Assembly (NCBI GenBank): GCA_040384325.1
Contig: JAZKJL010000005.1
Location: forward strand, 1,054,001 to 1,118,000
Direction of reading: 5' to 3'
From: JACMLX01 sp040384325
GTDB taxonomy: Bacteria; Gemmatimonadota; Gemmatimonadetes; Gemmatimonadales; Gemmatimonadaceae
Length of the DNA stretch: 64,000 nucleotides
How positions within the stretch are numbered: position 1 is the first letter of the stretch; each line of letters begins with the position of its first letter. Positions 53,038 to 61,885 of this stretch are shown piece after piece. Made by a program: the position numbers and the translations under genes. Under the pieces are notes generated by a model. That model had not been told where the DNA came from and did not search any database. It worked only from the letters and a program-made list of their open reading frames with translations.

Positions 53038-54354
53038 GTGGACAACATCACCCACAGCCTCGCCGGCCTGGTGCTGGCGAGTGCTGCGACACAGCTGCGC
53101 GCGCGTGCGATCGCGCGACAGGCAGGCGAGGATCGGTACGATCCGGCGTTCACCACCGCGGCAGTCTTCACCGGCATCGTCGGTGCCAACCTGCCCGACA
53201 TCGACGTGGTGTGGAGCGCCGTGCTGCAGGCGATGGGACGCTACGACGCGCTGCTGTCGCTGCTGCACCATCGTGGCTACACGCACACGCTGCTGGCGGC
53301 GCTGGTCGGCGTGCCGATGCTGTGGGCGCTCGCGCTGCTGGTGCGACGTGCGCAGTCCGGATCCGCGCGCCGACCGGTGCCCGCGGACGACAGTCGACGG
53401 CTGCTGCTGCTGGCGACCGTCGCCATCCTCAGTCACCTCTGCCTCGACTTCACCAACGACTACGGCGTTCACCCCTTCTCGCCGTTCGTGAACGCGTGGA
53501 CGTACGGCGACACCGTCTTCATCATCGAGCCGTGGCTCTGGATCGTGGCGGTGCCGATGCTGCTGCGGAGCAGCACGCGACGCCTGCCGCAGCTGCTGCT
53601 CTGGGCGGTGCTGCTGCTGGGACTCTCGCTGAGCTGGATCGTGCCGCAAGTCTCCTCCGTCGCGGCGATGGTGCTCACGATCGGTGCGGCGGCGTGGGTG
53701 CTGCTCTCGCGATGTGTCTCACCCGCGGTCACCGCAGTGCCGGCGATCGCTGCCTGGGTGGCGGTCACGCTCGCGTTCGCGGCCGGCACGCGCGCGATTC
53801 GCGCCGGCGTACACGACGCGGCCGCGGTACGCGGCGCCGATGACGTGTCGATGGAGCTGGCGGATGTGCTGCTCAGCCCCAGTCCCGCCAATCCGTTCTG
53901 CGCGCGTGTGATCGTGGTCGAGCACAGCGCCGATGTCTATCGCCTGACCACGGCGTGGGGCTCGGCCGTGCCGGGACTGGTGAGTGCCGAGTGGTGTTCG
54001 CGCGCCGCCCGCACCGACACCACCCGCGGCGCGCGGAACCTCGCCATGACGCGCGCCACCCGCACGCCGACGCCGCAGGTGGCCTGGCAGTGGTCGTGGA
54101 GCGCACCCCGCCGCGAGTTGGTCGCCCTGGCACAGGACAACTGTCGGGTGTCGGCGTGGCTGCGCTTCGCCCGGGCGCCGTTCTGGACGAAGGTCGCTGG
54201 CGATTCGGTCCGCGTCGGCGACCTGCGCTACGACCGCGACCGGGTGAGCGTGGCCGCGTTCACCTTCGCGGCGAATCCGGCGAGTTGTCCGGTGGCGGTG
54301 CCGCCGTGGGTGCGACCGCGAGAAGGGGTGTTGGAGGGGGCCCAGCCGCTCTGA
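53038..54354 (+). CDS. Metal-dependent hydrolase-like inner-membrane protein (YdjM/DUF457 type)
   Basis: 438 residues from GTG 53038. The family start VDNITHSLAGLVLASA is followed by LPDIDVVW, HHRGYTHTLLAALVGVP and LCLDFTNDYGVHPFSPF, which carry the His/Asp residues typical of the YdjM/LexA-regulated group. About eight membrane helices lie between 10 and 270. The C-terminal 170 residues are soluble and poorly conserved. Whether the metal site is catalytic is unknown. Confidence 0.88.
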   Translation: MDNITHSLAGLVLASAATQLRARAIARQAGEDRYDPAFTTAAVFTGIVGANLPDIDVVWSAVLQAMGRYDALLSLLHHRGYTHTLLAALVGVPMLWALALLVRRAQSGSARRPVPADDSRRLLLLATVAILSHLCLDFTNDYGVHPFSPFVNAWTYGDTVFIIEPWLWIVAVPMLLRSSTRRLPQLLLWAVLLLGLSLSWIVPQVSSVAAMVLTIGAAAWVLLSRCVSPAVTAVPAIAAWVAVTLAFAAGTRAIRAGVHDAAAVRGADDVSMELADVLLSPSPANPFCARVIVVEHSADVYRLTTAWGSAVPGLVSAEWCSRAARTDTTRGARNLAMTRATRTPTPQVAWQWSWSAPRRELVALAQDNCRVSAWLRFARAPFWTKVAGDSVRVGDLRYDRDRVSVAAFTFAANPASCPVAVPPWVRPREGVLEGAQPL

Positions 54355-54460
54355 CACGGCACAGGGGGCAGCAGTCCGACCTCTCGCTCGCACCTTGCAT
54401 CACTCGGCAAGCGCTGTTCACGCCCCCAGATTCCACGCACCGCGACCCGTGGAGCCGCCG

Positions 54461-54847
54461 ATGGACACCGCCGACACACCAGCCGACATCGACGCCTACA
54501 TCGCCGCCGCGCCGGCGCACGTGCGGGCGATGCTGACCCTCGTGCGCACCACCGTCGCCCGCGCCGCACCCGAGGCCACCGAGGCGATCAGCTACCGCAT
54601 GCCGACGTTCAAGCTGCGCGGCAACCTGGTGCACTTCGCCGCCTTCGCGCAGCACATCGGCTTCTATCCTGGCTCCGGCGCCGTCGAGGCGTTTCGCGAC
54701 GAGTTGAGCGACTTCAAGACTTCCAAGGGGGCGATCCAGTTTCCGGTCGACCGGCCGATACCGGTGGCGCTGATCACGCGCATCACGAAATACCGCGTGA
54801 AGGCCAGCCGCGCAGCGAAGGCGCCACGGAAGCGCACGGCAGGCTGA
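54461..54847 (+). CDS. DUF1801/YdhG-family protein
   Basis: 128 residues from ATG 54461. Motifs ADIDAYIAAAPAHVRAMLTLVRTTV, AISYRMPTFKLRGNLVHFAAF, IGFYPGSGAVEAF and SKGAIQFPVDRPIPVALI match the frataxin-like DUF1801 group. The basic tail KASRAAKAPRKRTAG is normal for it. Its cytosolic role is unknown. Confidence 0.86.
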   Translation: MDTADTPADIDAYIAAAPAHVRAMLTLVRTTVARAAPEATEAISYRMPTFKLRGNLVHFAAFAQHIGFYPGSGAVEAFRDELSDFKTSKGAIQFPVDRPIPVALITRITKYRVKASRAAKAPRKRTAG

Positions 54848-54866
54848 GGGCGCTGGCCGATCGCGG

Positions 54867-55709
54867 TCACTGACGCAATCGCTTCAGTTCGGCTTCTGAT
54901 ACGATGAAGCCGAAGCCCGGCCACCCGCCCGAGGCCACCGCCCGTTGCCACGCAGCCCGCGCCTGCACCGTGTCACGACGCGCCATGAACCAGTTCCCGA
55001 GACCGTAGTTCAACGTCGCGACCTGCACGTCGGCGGTGTCACCCGGAGCGAACAGCGTCTGGGGGGTGAGTTCGCCGCGATAGAGGCGGAGCCGGGTGAC
55101 GTAGGCGTAGCCGGGTGGCGCCGGGAGCGAATCGGGGCGGCGCGCCAGCATCGCCGTCGCCTCGGGCAGGCGACCGGCCCGGGCCAGCGACATCCAGAGC
55201 CAGTCGGTGCTGCCGGCGCGCTCGCCACCATCCGGCGCGCGCGGCTGCGCCTTCGCGAACAACTCGGCGGCGGCACCGAAGTCGCCCTCGACGAACCGCA
55301 GCACGCCAAGGTGGAAGAGGATGCCGTAGTTGGTGCTGTCGAGTGCCAGGCCGCGCGTGAGGTCGGCGCGGGCGAGGTCGAACTCGCGCACGGACAGGTA
55401 CCGGTGTCCCCGCCAGCGCAGCAGCATCGGGTCATTCGGTGCGATGGCCAGCCCGCGGGTCAGCGTCGCGATGGCCTCGCGGAACTGCCGCGCTCCCGAT
55501 TGCGCCACCGCCAGCGCGATGTGCTTCGGCACGTTGCGCGGATCGGCGTCCAGCGCCGCCTGCGCCCGCGCGATCGGTCCGGTGTCGGCTTGCGCCCGGT
55601 ACTCCACCCCGGCGGGTGAGCGGTACTGGACCGATTGGGCACCGGCGACCGGCGCGGCGAGCGCCAGCGCGGCAAGCCAACCGAGACGGATTGCGTGGGG
55701 AGTGGGCAT
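54867..55709 (-). CDS. Exported tetratricopeptide-repeat protein
   Basis: 280 residues from ATG 55709; signal peptide LGWLAALALAAPVAGAQ. TPR-like helices: IARAQAALDADPRNVPKHIAL, FREAIATLTRGLAIAPNDPML, FDLARADLTRGLALDSTNYGI, GDFGAAAELFAKAQPRAPDG and later QARAAWQRAVASG. A periplasmic protein-protein interaction role is likely. It converges on the DUF1801 gene. Confidence 0.85.
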   Translation of the reverse strand: MPTPHAIRLGWLAALALAAPVAGAQSVQYRSPAGVEYRAQADTGPIARAQAALDADPRNVPKHIALAVAQSGARQFREAIATLTRGLAIAPNDPMLLRWRGHRYLSVREFDLARADLTRGLALDSTNYGILFHLGVLRFVEGDFGAAAELFAKAQPRAPDGGERAGSTDWLWMSLARAGRLPEATAMLARRPDSLPAPPGYAYVTRLRLYRGELTPQTLFAPGDTADVQVATLNYGLGNWFMARRDTVQARAAWQRAVASGGWPGFGFIVSEAELKRLRQ

Positions 55710-55842
55710 GTCGCGAGGCACTCGGGATGAGGTGAAACGAGCAATGAGACGGCTCGTGCGCGAAAAACCACAAAACATCGTGCAATAAAAGCGACAGCAG
55801 GGTCGACAGGATGCCGATCTCGTTGCACGGGCATGCGCGCAG

Positions 55843-55854
55843 GTTGCATGCAAC
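55843..55854. promoter_or_regulatory. GTTGCATGCAAC palindrome with nearby TGCAG-C-CTGCA repeat
   Basis: A perfect 12-bp palindrome lies between the divergent TPR and receiver-like genes. Another palindrome, TGCAGCCTGCA, follows within about 10 bases, and TTGCA occurs four times in about 50 bases. Such clusters can be regulator sites; no binding protein is known. Confidence 0.45.
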
Positions 55855-55976
55855 ATCGCGTCATGCAGCCTGCAACATGGGAGATACCTGCCCGGTGCGG
55901 TGGAGCGCGATGATGGCGGCGTTGCTGTGTGCCTCGGGGACACCCCCTCCCCATGCTCCCGCCCGGAGACGTCACG

Positions 55977-56522
55977 ATGTACCGCTCCCGTTCCCGTCTG
56001 CATCGATCGGCGACACCGACCTGGTCCGTTGGTGCCGATGGGTTCGTCGATGAGGCGATCACCAACTGGCAGGCCCCTGCTCCAGAGGCGCCGCCGGCCG
56101 CATCCATGGTGAGAATGAACGGCCGGGTCTGGACGTCCACACAGCTGACGCCGGTGCCGGTGTTGTCCCGGACGCATGCCCGGGTTCGGCACACGGTGCT
56201 CCTCGTGGCACGTCAGCGTGAGGTTCGCCGAGCGCTGCGCGAGTGCCTCGACGGGCAGACGGAGCTCCGCGTGGTCGACGTCGGGTCGATTGCCGCGGCG
56301 GTCGCATTGGCCGGCGAGGTCGCCGTCCACCTGATCATCGCCGACTCGGCGGCCTGGTCCGTAAGCCGGCAGCTGCCGGACATCCGTTCCATCCTGCTCA
56401 GCGATCATGTGGTGGGGCACGACCCGGCGCTGGTGGGACCGCGGCAGCACCTGATGCTGCGGCCGTTTTCGCCGGAAACGCTGGCGGCCACGGTGCACCT
56501 GTTGTTGCGCGACCCGGACTGA
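55977..56522 (+). CDS. Receiver-like (degenerate REC) protein
   Basis: 181 residues from ATG 55977 with GGAG eight bases upstream. The N-terminal 70 residues are unordered. The C-terminal part (about 71-180) follows the receiver-domain pattern: HTVLLVARQREVRRALREC, VHLIIADSAAW (phospho-acceptor-like Asp), IRSILLSDH, and LMLRPFSPETLAATV, in which Arg replaces the conserved Lys of KPF. The acidic pair of the first strand is missing. It is probably a pseudo-receiver that works without phosphorylation. Confidence 0.6.
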   Translation: MYRSRSRLHRSATPTWSVGADGFVDEAITNWQAPAPEAPPAASMVRMNGRVWTSTQLTPVPVLSRTHARVRHTVLLVARQREVRRALRECLDGQTELRVVDVGSIAAAVALAGEVAVHLIIADSAAWSVSRQLPDIRSILLSDHVVGHDPALVGPRQHLMLRPFSPETLAATVHLLLRDPD

Positions 56523-56830
56523 TCCCGGAGCGGTCGGCCGGATTGGAGGCTGTCGGTTGCAGCCCCGGATTTCCGATCGATCGGTAGTGCCCGCCACTCG
56601 GCGCTTGGTGAGCCCCCCTCCCCCAGCGCCGGATGATGGAATGCTCGTCCGACGCGACCTGTCCTCCGAAGCCCCCCTTCGGCAGGCACAGGTCGTCGTC
56701 GCATCCGGGAGGTCGCGCGGCGGCGTTCAGCAGCGGACCCGGCGCGGTGCCGACGACGCTGACACAAATTGCTGCCGGGTCAGTACTGCCTGCACCCGCT
56801 GATCACATCACCGTCCCCGGAGTTCGTCCG
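56523..56830. other. Intergenic region before S9 peptidase gene
   Basis: 308 bases without a gene. The peptidase frame is open through it from 56633, but the extra residues have no homology and the signal peptide starts at 56831. No promoter or structure is clear. Confidence 0.35.
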
Positions 56831-59809
56831 ATGCCTCGTCGTGTTTCACGCCTGCAGCTGCAGGCGGCGTCCGTTCTGGCCGCGATCACGTTCCTCACCG
56901 CCCCCGGCACCGCACAGCAACCCGCCGCCGCACCACCGGGCGGCAAGCGTCCGCTGACGATGGAGGACCTGCTGTCGTGGAAGGGCATCCGCTCGCCGTC
57001 GCTCTCCAACGACGGGCGCTGGATGGCCTACGTGCTGGCGCCGAACGAAGGTGACGCGGAGTTCATCGTGCGCGGCACCGCCGCCGATGCCAAGGAAACG
57101 CGCATCGCGATCGGCGAGCCACCGGCCGGCTTCGGCGCCGGGCCGTCGCTGGCCATCTCGGGCAACAATCGCTGGGTGGCGTACACGATCTATCCCAAGG
57201 CGGAAGAGGCGAAGAAGGCGCGCAAGGATCGTCGCACACTGCCGACGAAGATGGGCGTGATCGAGCTGGCCACAGGTGCCAGGCGTGAGTTCGAGCGCGT
57301 GCGCAGCTTCCGGTTCGCCGGTGATCGCTCGAACGTGCTGGCATTGCAGCTGTCGCCGCCGGAAACGGGCGGTGCCGGTGGTGCGGGCGGTGCGGTGCCG
57401 GCCGCCAGTTCGCCGACCAGTGGGTCGGTGGTGACGCTGGTGGACCTGAGCGGCGGCGTGCCGGTGACGCTGGCCGGCGTCGGCGAATACGTGTTCGATG
57501 AATCGGGCCAGTTCCTGGCGTGGACCATCGATCAGCGCGACATGCTGGGCAACGGGGTGCAGGTGCGTGACATGACCAGCGGTGTGGTACGCGCACTGGA
57601 CGGCGAGAAGGCGATGTACCGTCGCCTCACCTGGGCCGACAGCGGTGATGCGCTGGCCGTGATCCGTTCGGTGGCCGACTCCGCCACCAAGGACACCCTG
57701 AGCACGATCCTCGGCTGGACGCGTCTCGCCACGCGCACGCCGCAGGCCGTGAGCATCAACGAGAAGAGCGCCGGCATCGTCGGTGCACTGGTGGTGAGCG
57801 CGGACCGCACACCGAAGTGGAACGACCAGCAGTCGGTGCTCTACTTCGGCCTGCGTGAGTCACGACCGGCGGCGCCGCCATCGACCGGTGCGCCATTGGC
57901 TGGTGGTGGTGCGTCGGCGCCGGCGCCTGGTGCGGGTGCAGGCGGGCAGGTGGCCCCGGCGCGGCAGGATGACGAGACGCCGTCGCTGATCCTCTGGCAC
58001 TGGAAGGATCCACGCCTGCAGAGCCAGCAGCAGGTGACCGAGAACGCCGATCGCAGCTTCAGCTACCTGGCGGCGTGGCACCTCGCGTCGCCGAAGGTGG
58101 TGCAGCTGAGCGACGCCATCGTGCGCAACGTGACGGTGGCATACGGTGATCGCTGGGCGATGGGCACCGACGTGTCGCCATACGAACGGCAGGCGAGCGT
58201 GGACGGCCGCCAGCTGCGCGACCTCTACGCGATCGACGCCACCACCGGCGCGCGCACCATCATCGCCAAGGGCATCCAGAATCCCGGTGGCCAGCCGGGG
58301 CAGTTGCTGTCACCCGACGGCCTGCGCACGGTGTGGTACGACAACGGCATCTGGAACGTGTACGAGTTCGCGACCAGGGCGTCGCGTCCGATCACCGCCG
58401 GCATGACCGCCACCTTCTGGGACGACGAGGACGACCACAACGTCGTCAAGCCGCCCGCTTCGGCGCCGCTCGGATGGTCGCGCGATTCACGCACCGTGTT
58501 CCTGCGCGACAACTGGGACATCTGGCGCGTGCCAGTCGCCGGCGGTGCCGCGGTGAACCTCACGCGCGACGGCAAGTCCAGCGGCACGCGGTATCAGGCT
58601 CGCGTGGCGGTGAAGCCGCGCGAGCGTGGCATCGACGTCTCCGCACCGATGTTCATCGAGACCTACGGCGAGCGCACCAAGAAGGAAGGCCTGGTGGCGG
58701 TCGATGCGATGAAGGGTGGCACGCGGGTGATGGCGTGGGAGGATGCGAAGGTGGATTACCGTCGTGCGCGTGATGCCGATGTGTGGGTGTACACGCGCCA
58801 GAGCTTCGTGCGCTTCCCCGACTTCTACGCCGCCGACGGTGGACTGGCCAACGAGCGTCGCCTCACCGACGCCAACCCGCAGCAGTCCGACGTGGCGTGG
58901 AGCGCGGGTGCGCGCCTGATCGACTACCAGTGCGACAACAACGGCGATCGCTTGCAGGGCGCGCTGTTCCTGCCGGCCGGCTACGAGGAAGGGAAGAAGT
59001 ACCCAACGCTGACCTACATCTACGAGAAGCTGTCGCAGGGCTTCCATGCCTATGCGCAGCCGAACGCGACGCGGTATGCCAACCCGAGCGTCTACACGTC
59101 GCGCGGCTACGCCTACTTCATGCCCGACATCAGCTACAAGCTCGACGATCCGGGCCGCTCGGCGGTGTGGTGCGTGGTGCCGGCGGTGAAGGCGGCGATC
59201 GCCAGCGGCATCGTGGATTCGACCAACGTGGCGCTGCAGGGGCACAGCTGGGGTGGATACCAGACCAGCTTCATCACCACCCAGACCAACCTGTTCAAGA
59301 CTGCCATCGCCGGTGCGCCGCTGACCGACATGGTGTCGATGTTCAGTTCCGTCTACTGGAACTCGGGTGGCACTAATCAGGGCATCTTCATCTCGAGCCA
59401 GGGCCGGTTCCGCTCCAGCTACGCGAAGAACCCCGATGCCTACCTGCGCAACTCGCCCAATCGCTTCGCCGACAGCCTGCGCATCCCGTTCATGATCCTG
59501 CACAACGATCGCGACGGCGCGGTGGACTTCAACCAGGGCATCACGTACTACAACACGCTGCGTGAACTGGGCAAGGACGTGGTGCTGCTCGAGTACGTGG
59601 GCGAAAACCATGGCCTGGCACGGCCGATCAACCAAAAGGACTACGCGGTGCGCATGCTGGAGTGGTTCGACCACTTCCTGCAGGGCAAGCCGGCGGCCGA
59701 CTGGATGCAGGAAGGCGTGCCACGGCTGAAGATGGAAGAGCACCTGCGCAACCGGAAACCGCTGCTCGACCCGAAGGCGAAGCTGCCGGAGAAGAAGATC
59801 GCGATGTGA
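56831..59809 (+). CDS. Large exported S9-family peptidase (DPP4/acylaminoacyl-type)
   Basis: 992 residues from ATG 56831, with a signal peptide (AASVLAAITFLTAPGTAQQ). A long beta-propeller (about 40-730) has repeated SPDG-like strands (SLSNDGRWMAYVL, LSPDGLRTVWYDNG). The C-terminal hydrolase carries Ser806 (GHSWGG), Asp893 (HNDRDG) and His927 (GENHGL). Longer than most S9 enzymes. Two Gly/Ala-rich linkers (near 180 and 360) are notable. It degrades peptides outside the cytoplasm. Confidence 0.93.
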   Translation: MPRRVSRLQLQAASVLAAITFLTAPGTAQQPAAAPPGGKRPLTMEDLLSWKGIRSPSLSNDGRWMAYVLAPNEGDAEFIVRGTAADAKETRIAIGEPPAGFGAGPSLAISGNNRWVAYTIYPKAEEAKKARKDRRTLPTKMGVIELATGARREFERVRSFRFAGDRSNVLALQLSPPETGGAGGAGGAVPAASSPTSGSVVTLVDLSGGVPVTLAGVGEYVFDESGQFLAWTIDQRDMLGNGVQVRDMTSGVVRALDGEKAMYRRLTWADSGDALAVIRSVADSATKDTLSTILGWTRLATRTPQAVSINEKSAGIVGALVVSADRTPKWNDQQSVLYFGLRESRPAAPPSTGAPLAGGGASAPAPGAGAGGQVAPARQDDETPSLILWHWKDPRLQSQQQVTENADRSFSYLAAWHLASPKVVQLSDAIVRNVTVAYGDRWAMGTDVSPYERQASVDGRQLRDLYAIDATTGARTIIAKGIQNPGGQPGQLLSPDGLRTVWYDNGIWNVYEFATRASRPITAGMTATFWDDEDDHNVVKPPASAPLGWSRDSRTVFLRDNWDIWRVPVAGGAAVNLTRDGKSSGTRYQARVAVKPRERGIDVSAPMFIETYGERTKKEGLVAVDAMKGGTRVMAWEDAKVDYRRARDADVWVYTRQSFVRFPDFYAADGGLANERRLTDANPQQSDVAWSAGARLIDYQCDNNGDRLQGALFLPAGYEEGKKYPTLTYIYEKLSQGFHAYAQPNATRYANPSVYTSRGYAYFMPDISYKLDDPGRSAVWCVVPAVKAAIASGIVDSTNVALQGHSWGGYQTSFITTQTNLFKTAIAGAPLTDMVSMFSSVYWNSGGTNQGIFISSQGRFRSSYAKNPDAYLRNSPNRFADSLRIPFMILHNDRDGAVDFNQGITYYNTLRELGKDVVLLEYVGENHGLARPINQKDYAVRMLEWFDHFLQGKPAADWMQEGVPRLKMEEHLRNRKPLLDPKAKLPEKKIAM

Positions 59810-59821
59810 TCGGCGGCGGGA

Positions 59822-59851
59822 ACCGGCGCATCCGAACGAGGGTGCGCCGGT
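59822..59851 (+). terminator. Hairpin after the S9 peptidase gene
   Basis: A 12-bp stem (ACCGGCGCATCC with its complement, one T/G wobble) and 6-base loop lie 12 bases after the stop codon. No T run follows. Confidence 0.6.
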
Positions 59852-59925
59852 GAGGTGACGAGGCGGTGCGACGACAGCACCGCGCACGGAATTCGGCACG
59901 GCAGCACGAACGCACGGGGACGACG

Positions 59926-60537
59926 ATGGCAGCGATGACGACCACGCAGGCCGGCCACGACATGGCCCGGAAGTTTCTCAGCGAGTCGATCAAGCAGTGG
60001 GCGGAGCGGACCGTGTCGTCACCGGACCAGGTGGCCTTCATCGTGGACATGATGGATGGCGCCTACGAACTGGTGGTCGACTCGGCACGCAACGGCGGCA
60101 CGGTGTCGCGATCGGACCTGCAGAAATTCCTGCTCAAGCGCTCGGCCAAGTTCGCCGGCATGGCGGATGAGAGCATGGTGAAATGCGCCAGCGCGCTGAT
60201 CGACCTCGGGTACACCGCCACCGCTTACTCACGGGTGGCGGCGATGCCGATGGTGGGGTGGGTGGTGTACGCCTCGATGGTGACGCTGGACGGCGTGACC
60301 GCCGGCGGTGAGTGTTACCTCGCATACGAGGACCGTCGCATCGAGAAGGAAGTGAAGGCGTTCGCGAAGCAGCTCGAGGAGCGGAAGGCGTGGGCGAAGA
60401 GCAACGCGTCGCTGGCGGTGCATTCACCGGTGCGGATCGCACGGGACTTTCACAACATGCTGCAATGGAAGGCGCGCCAGCCCAGGCAGTGCACCATGCC
60501 GGCGCCGTCGCCACCGCCGCAGTTCAGGTTGCCGTGA
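59926..60537 (+). CDS. Protein of unknown function, coupled to DinB-like gene
   Basis: 203 residues from ATG 59926 with GGGGA upstream. No family is recognised. Soluble helices (ARKFLSESIKQWAERTV) are followed by a more hydrophobic stretch (YSRVAAMPMVGWVVYASMVTL) and a charged C-terminus. Its stop overlaps the start of the next gene (GTGA), so both are translated together. Confidence 0.6.
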   Translation: MAAMTTTQAGHDMARKFLSESIKQWAERTVSSPDQVAFIVDMMDGAYELVVDSARNGGTVSRSDLQKFLLKRSAKFAGMADESMVKCASALIDLGYTATAYSRVAAMPMVGWVVYASMVTLDGVTAGGECYLAYEDRRIEKEVKAFAKQLEERKAWAKSNASLAVHSPVRIARDFHNMLQWKARQPRQCTMPAPSPPPQFRLP

Positions 60538-61055
60538 CCGAGTCGCGTGCACTCCTGGTGCACTTTCTCGCGGCGCTGGCGTATCGCACGCAGAAGGCAT
60601 TGCGTGGTGCGCCCGCGTCATTCGCCGACTTCCGTGCCGGCACGCACGTGCGCACCCCGCACGAGTTGCTGTGGCACATGACCGGCGTGATCGGGTACGC
60701 GCGCACCTTCCTGCACGGCGGGGAGTTCGCGCCGCCGGCGTTGCCGTCGCTGGATGACGAGGTGGCGCGCTTCCATGCCACACTCGAGGCGCTGCGCGAC
60801 GACTTCATGGACGCGGCGCTCACCGCCACCATCACCGATCAGCAGTTCCTGCACGGGCCGCTGGCGGACACGATGACACACGCCGGCCAGTTGGCGCTGC
60901 TGCGACGTCTGGCGGGAGATCCGGTGGCGTCGGAGAACTTCATCTTCGCCGACGTCAGCCACGAGAACCTGACGTCCGACCAGTCCGAGCCGCGCGCACC
61001 GGATCGCTGGTGGCGACCTGATCAGCCGCCGCAACCACCCATGCCACTCGGCTGA
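60534..61055 (+). CDS. DinB-like four-helix protein
   Basis: 173 residues from GTG 60534, which overlaps the upstream stop by four bases. The DinB/DUF664-like pattern is LLVHFLAALAYRTQKAL, THVRTPHELLWHMTGVIGYA and DTMTHAGQLALLRRLAG, containing three spaced histidines that usually bind a divalent metal. Family members include thiol-dependent transferases; the partner gene does not reveal the substrate. Confidence 0.78.
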   Translation: MTESRALLVHFLAALAYRTQKALRGAPASFADFRAGTHVRTPHELLWHMTGVIGYARTFLHGGEFAPPALPSLDDEVARFHATLEALRDDFMDAALTATITDQQFLHGPLADTMTHAGQLALLRRLAGDPVASENFIFADVSHENLTSDQSEPRAPDRWWRPDQPPQPPMPLG

Positions 61056-61186
61056 ACTCCAGCGTACGGCAGCGGTTGCCAGGACATGCAAGCACGCGAC
61101 ATGCAGAAGAAGTGCATGTTGCCCTGTCGCCGCGTCACTCGGTCGCGTGCTGACGGGCAGTTCGGATCACGATCAACGGAGGTTGC

Positions 61187-61702
61187 ATGCGCATCAATTC
61201 CTGGCGAACACTGCAGGCGTCGGCTGTCATCGTCGGACTTGGCTCACTCGCGGCCTGCGCCGGGAAGACTGCCGAAACCGCGACCGATTCGGGGATGGCC
61301 GTCGCGCCCGTCAGCGCCGACTCCACCGCCGCGACCATGAACATGAAGTGGACCACCACGCTCGAGCCGCGTGGCGGCACCAACGTTCGCGGCACCGCGT
61401 CGGTCTCGGCCGGCGCCAGCCAAGGCACCACCACGGCTGAAGTCGCGATCAATGGCGCCCCGAAGGACGGCACCCATCCGTGGCACGTCCACGCGGGCAC
61501 CTGCGCCGCCAGCGGAGCCATCGTCGGTCCGGCTGCCGACTACCCGGCGCTGAAGGCCGACTCCAGCGGAACCGCCACCGCCACCGCGACCGTGAACGTG
61601 GCACCGCCCACCAGCGGCGACTATCACGTGAACGTGCACCTCTCGCCGACCGAGATGGGCACGATCGTGGCCTGCGGCGACCTGAAGATGGCGGGGATGT
61701 AA
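61187..61702 (+). CDS. CHRD/SodC-like lipoprotein
   Basis: 171 residues, GGAGG upstream of the ATG. The lipoprotein signal ends at SLAAC. The mature part is an all-beta domain (KWTTTLEPRGG, WHVHAGTCAASGAIVGPAADYPAL, SGDYHVNVHLS, TIVACGDL). It resembles the CHRD/Cu-Zn superoxide dismutase-like fold, including HVHAG and the cysteine pair. The full set of Cu ligands is not obvious, so enzymatic activity is doubtful. Confidence 0.78.
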   Translation: MRINSWRTLQASAVIVGLGSLAACAGKTAETATDSGMAVAPVSADSTAATMNMKWTTTLEPRGGTNVRGTASVSAGASQGTTTAEVAINGAPKDGTHPWHVHAGTCAASGAIVGPAADYPALKADSSGTATATATVNVAPPTSGDYHVNVHLSPTEMGTIVACGDLKMAGM

Positions 61703-61725
61703 CCTCGCGCAGGGCAGGCTGGGGT

Positions 61726-61761
61726 GAGGGGCCGGCGCCGCAGGTTGGGCGCCGGCCCCTC
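61726..61761 (+). terminator. Strong hairpin after the CHRD-like lipoprotein gene
   Basis: A perfect 14-bp stem (GAGGGGCCGGCGCC) closes an 8-base loop, 23 bases after the stop codon. No T run follows. Confidence 0.7.
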
Positions 61762-61885
61762 GTCACTTCCGGTGGCCCACCACCGTCGTGACCGCCACCT
61801 ACGTCATCTGACGTATGGGGCGCTCGGCGCGCCGGGACGATGCTGATGGCAGATCGACGCCATCCAGCCTCCCGAGGTGCTCGCC

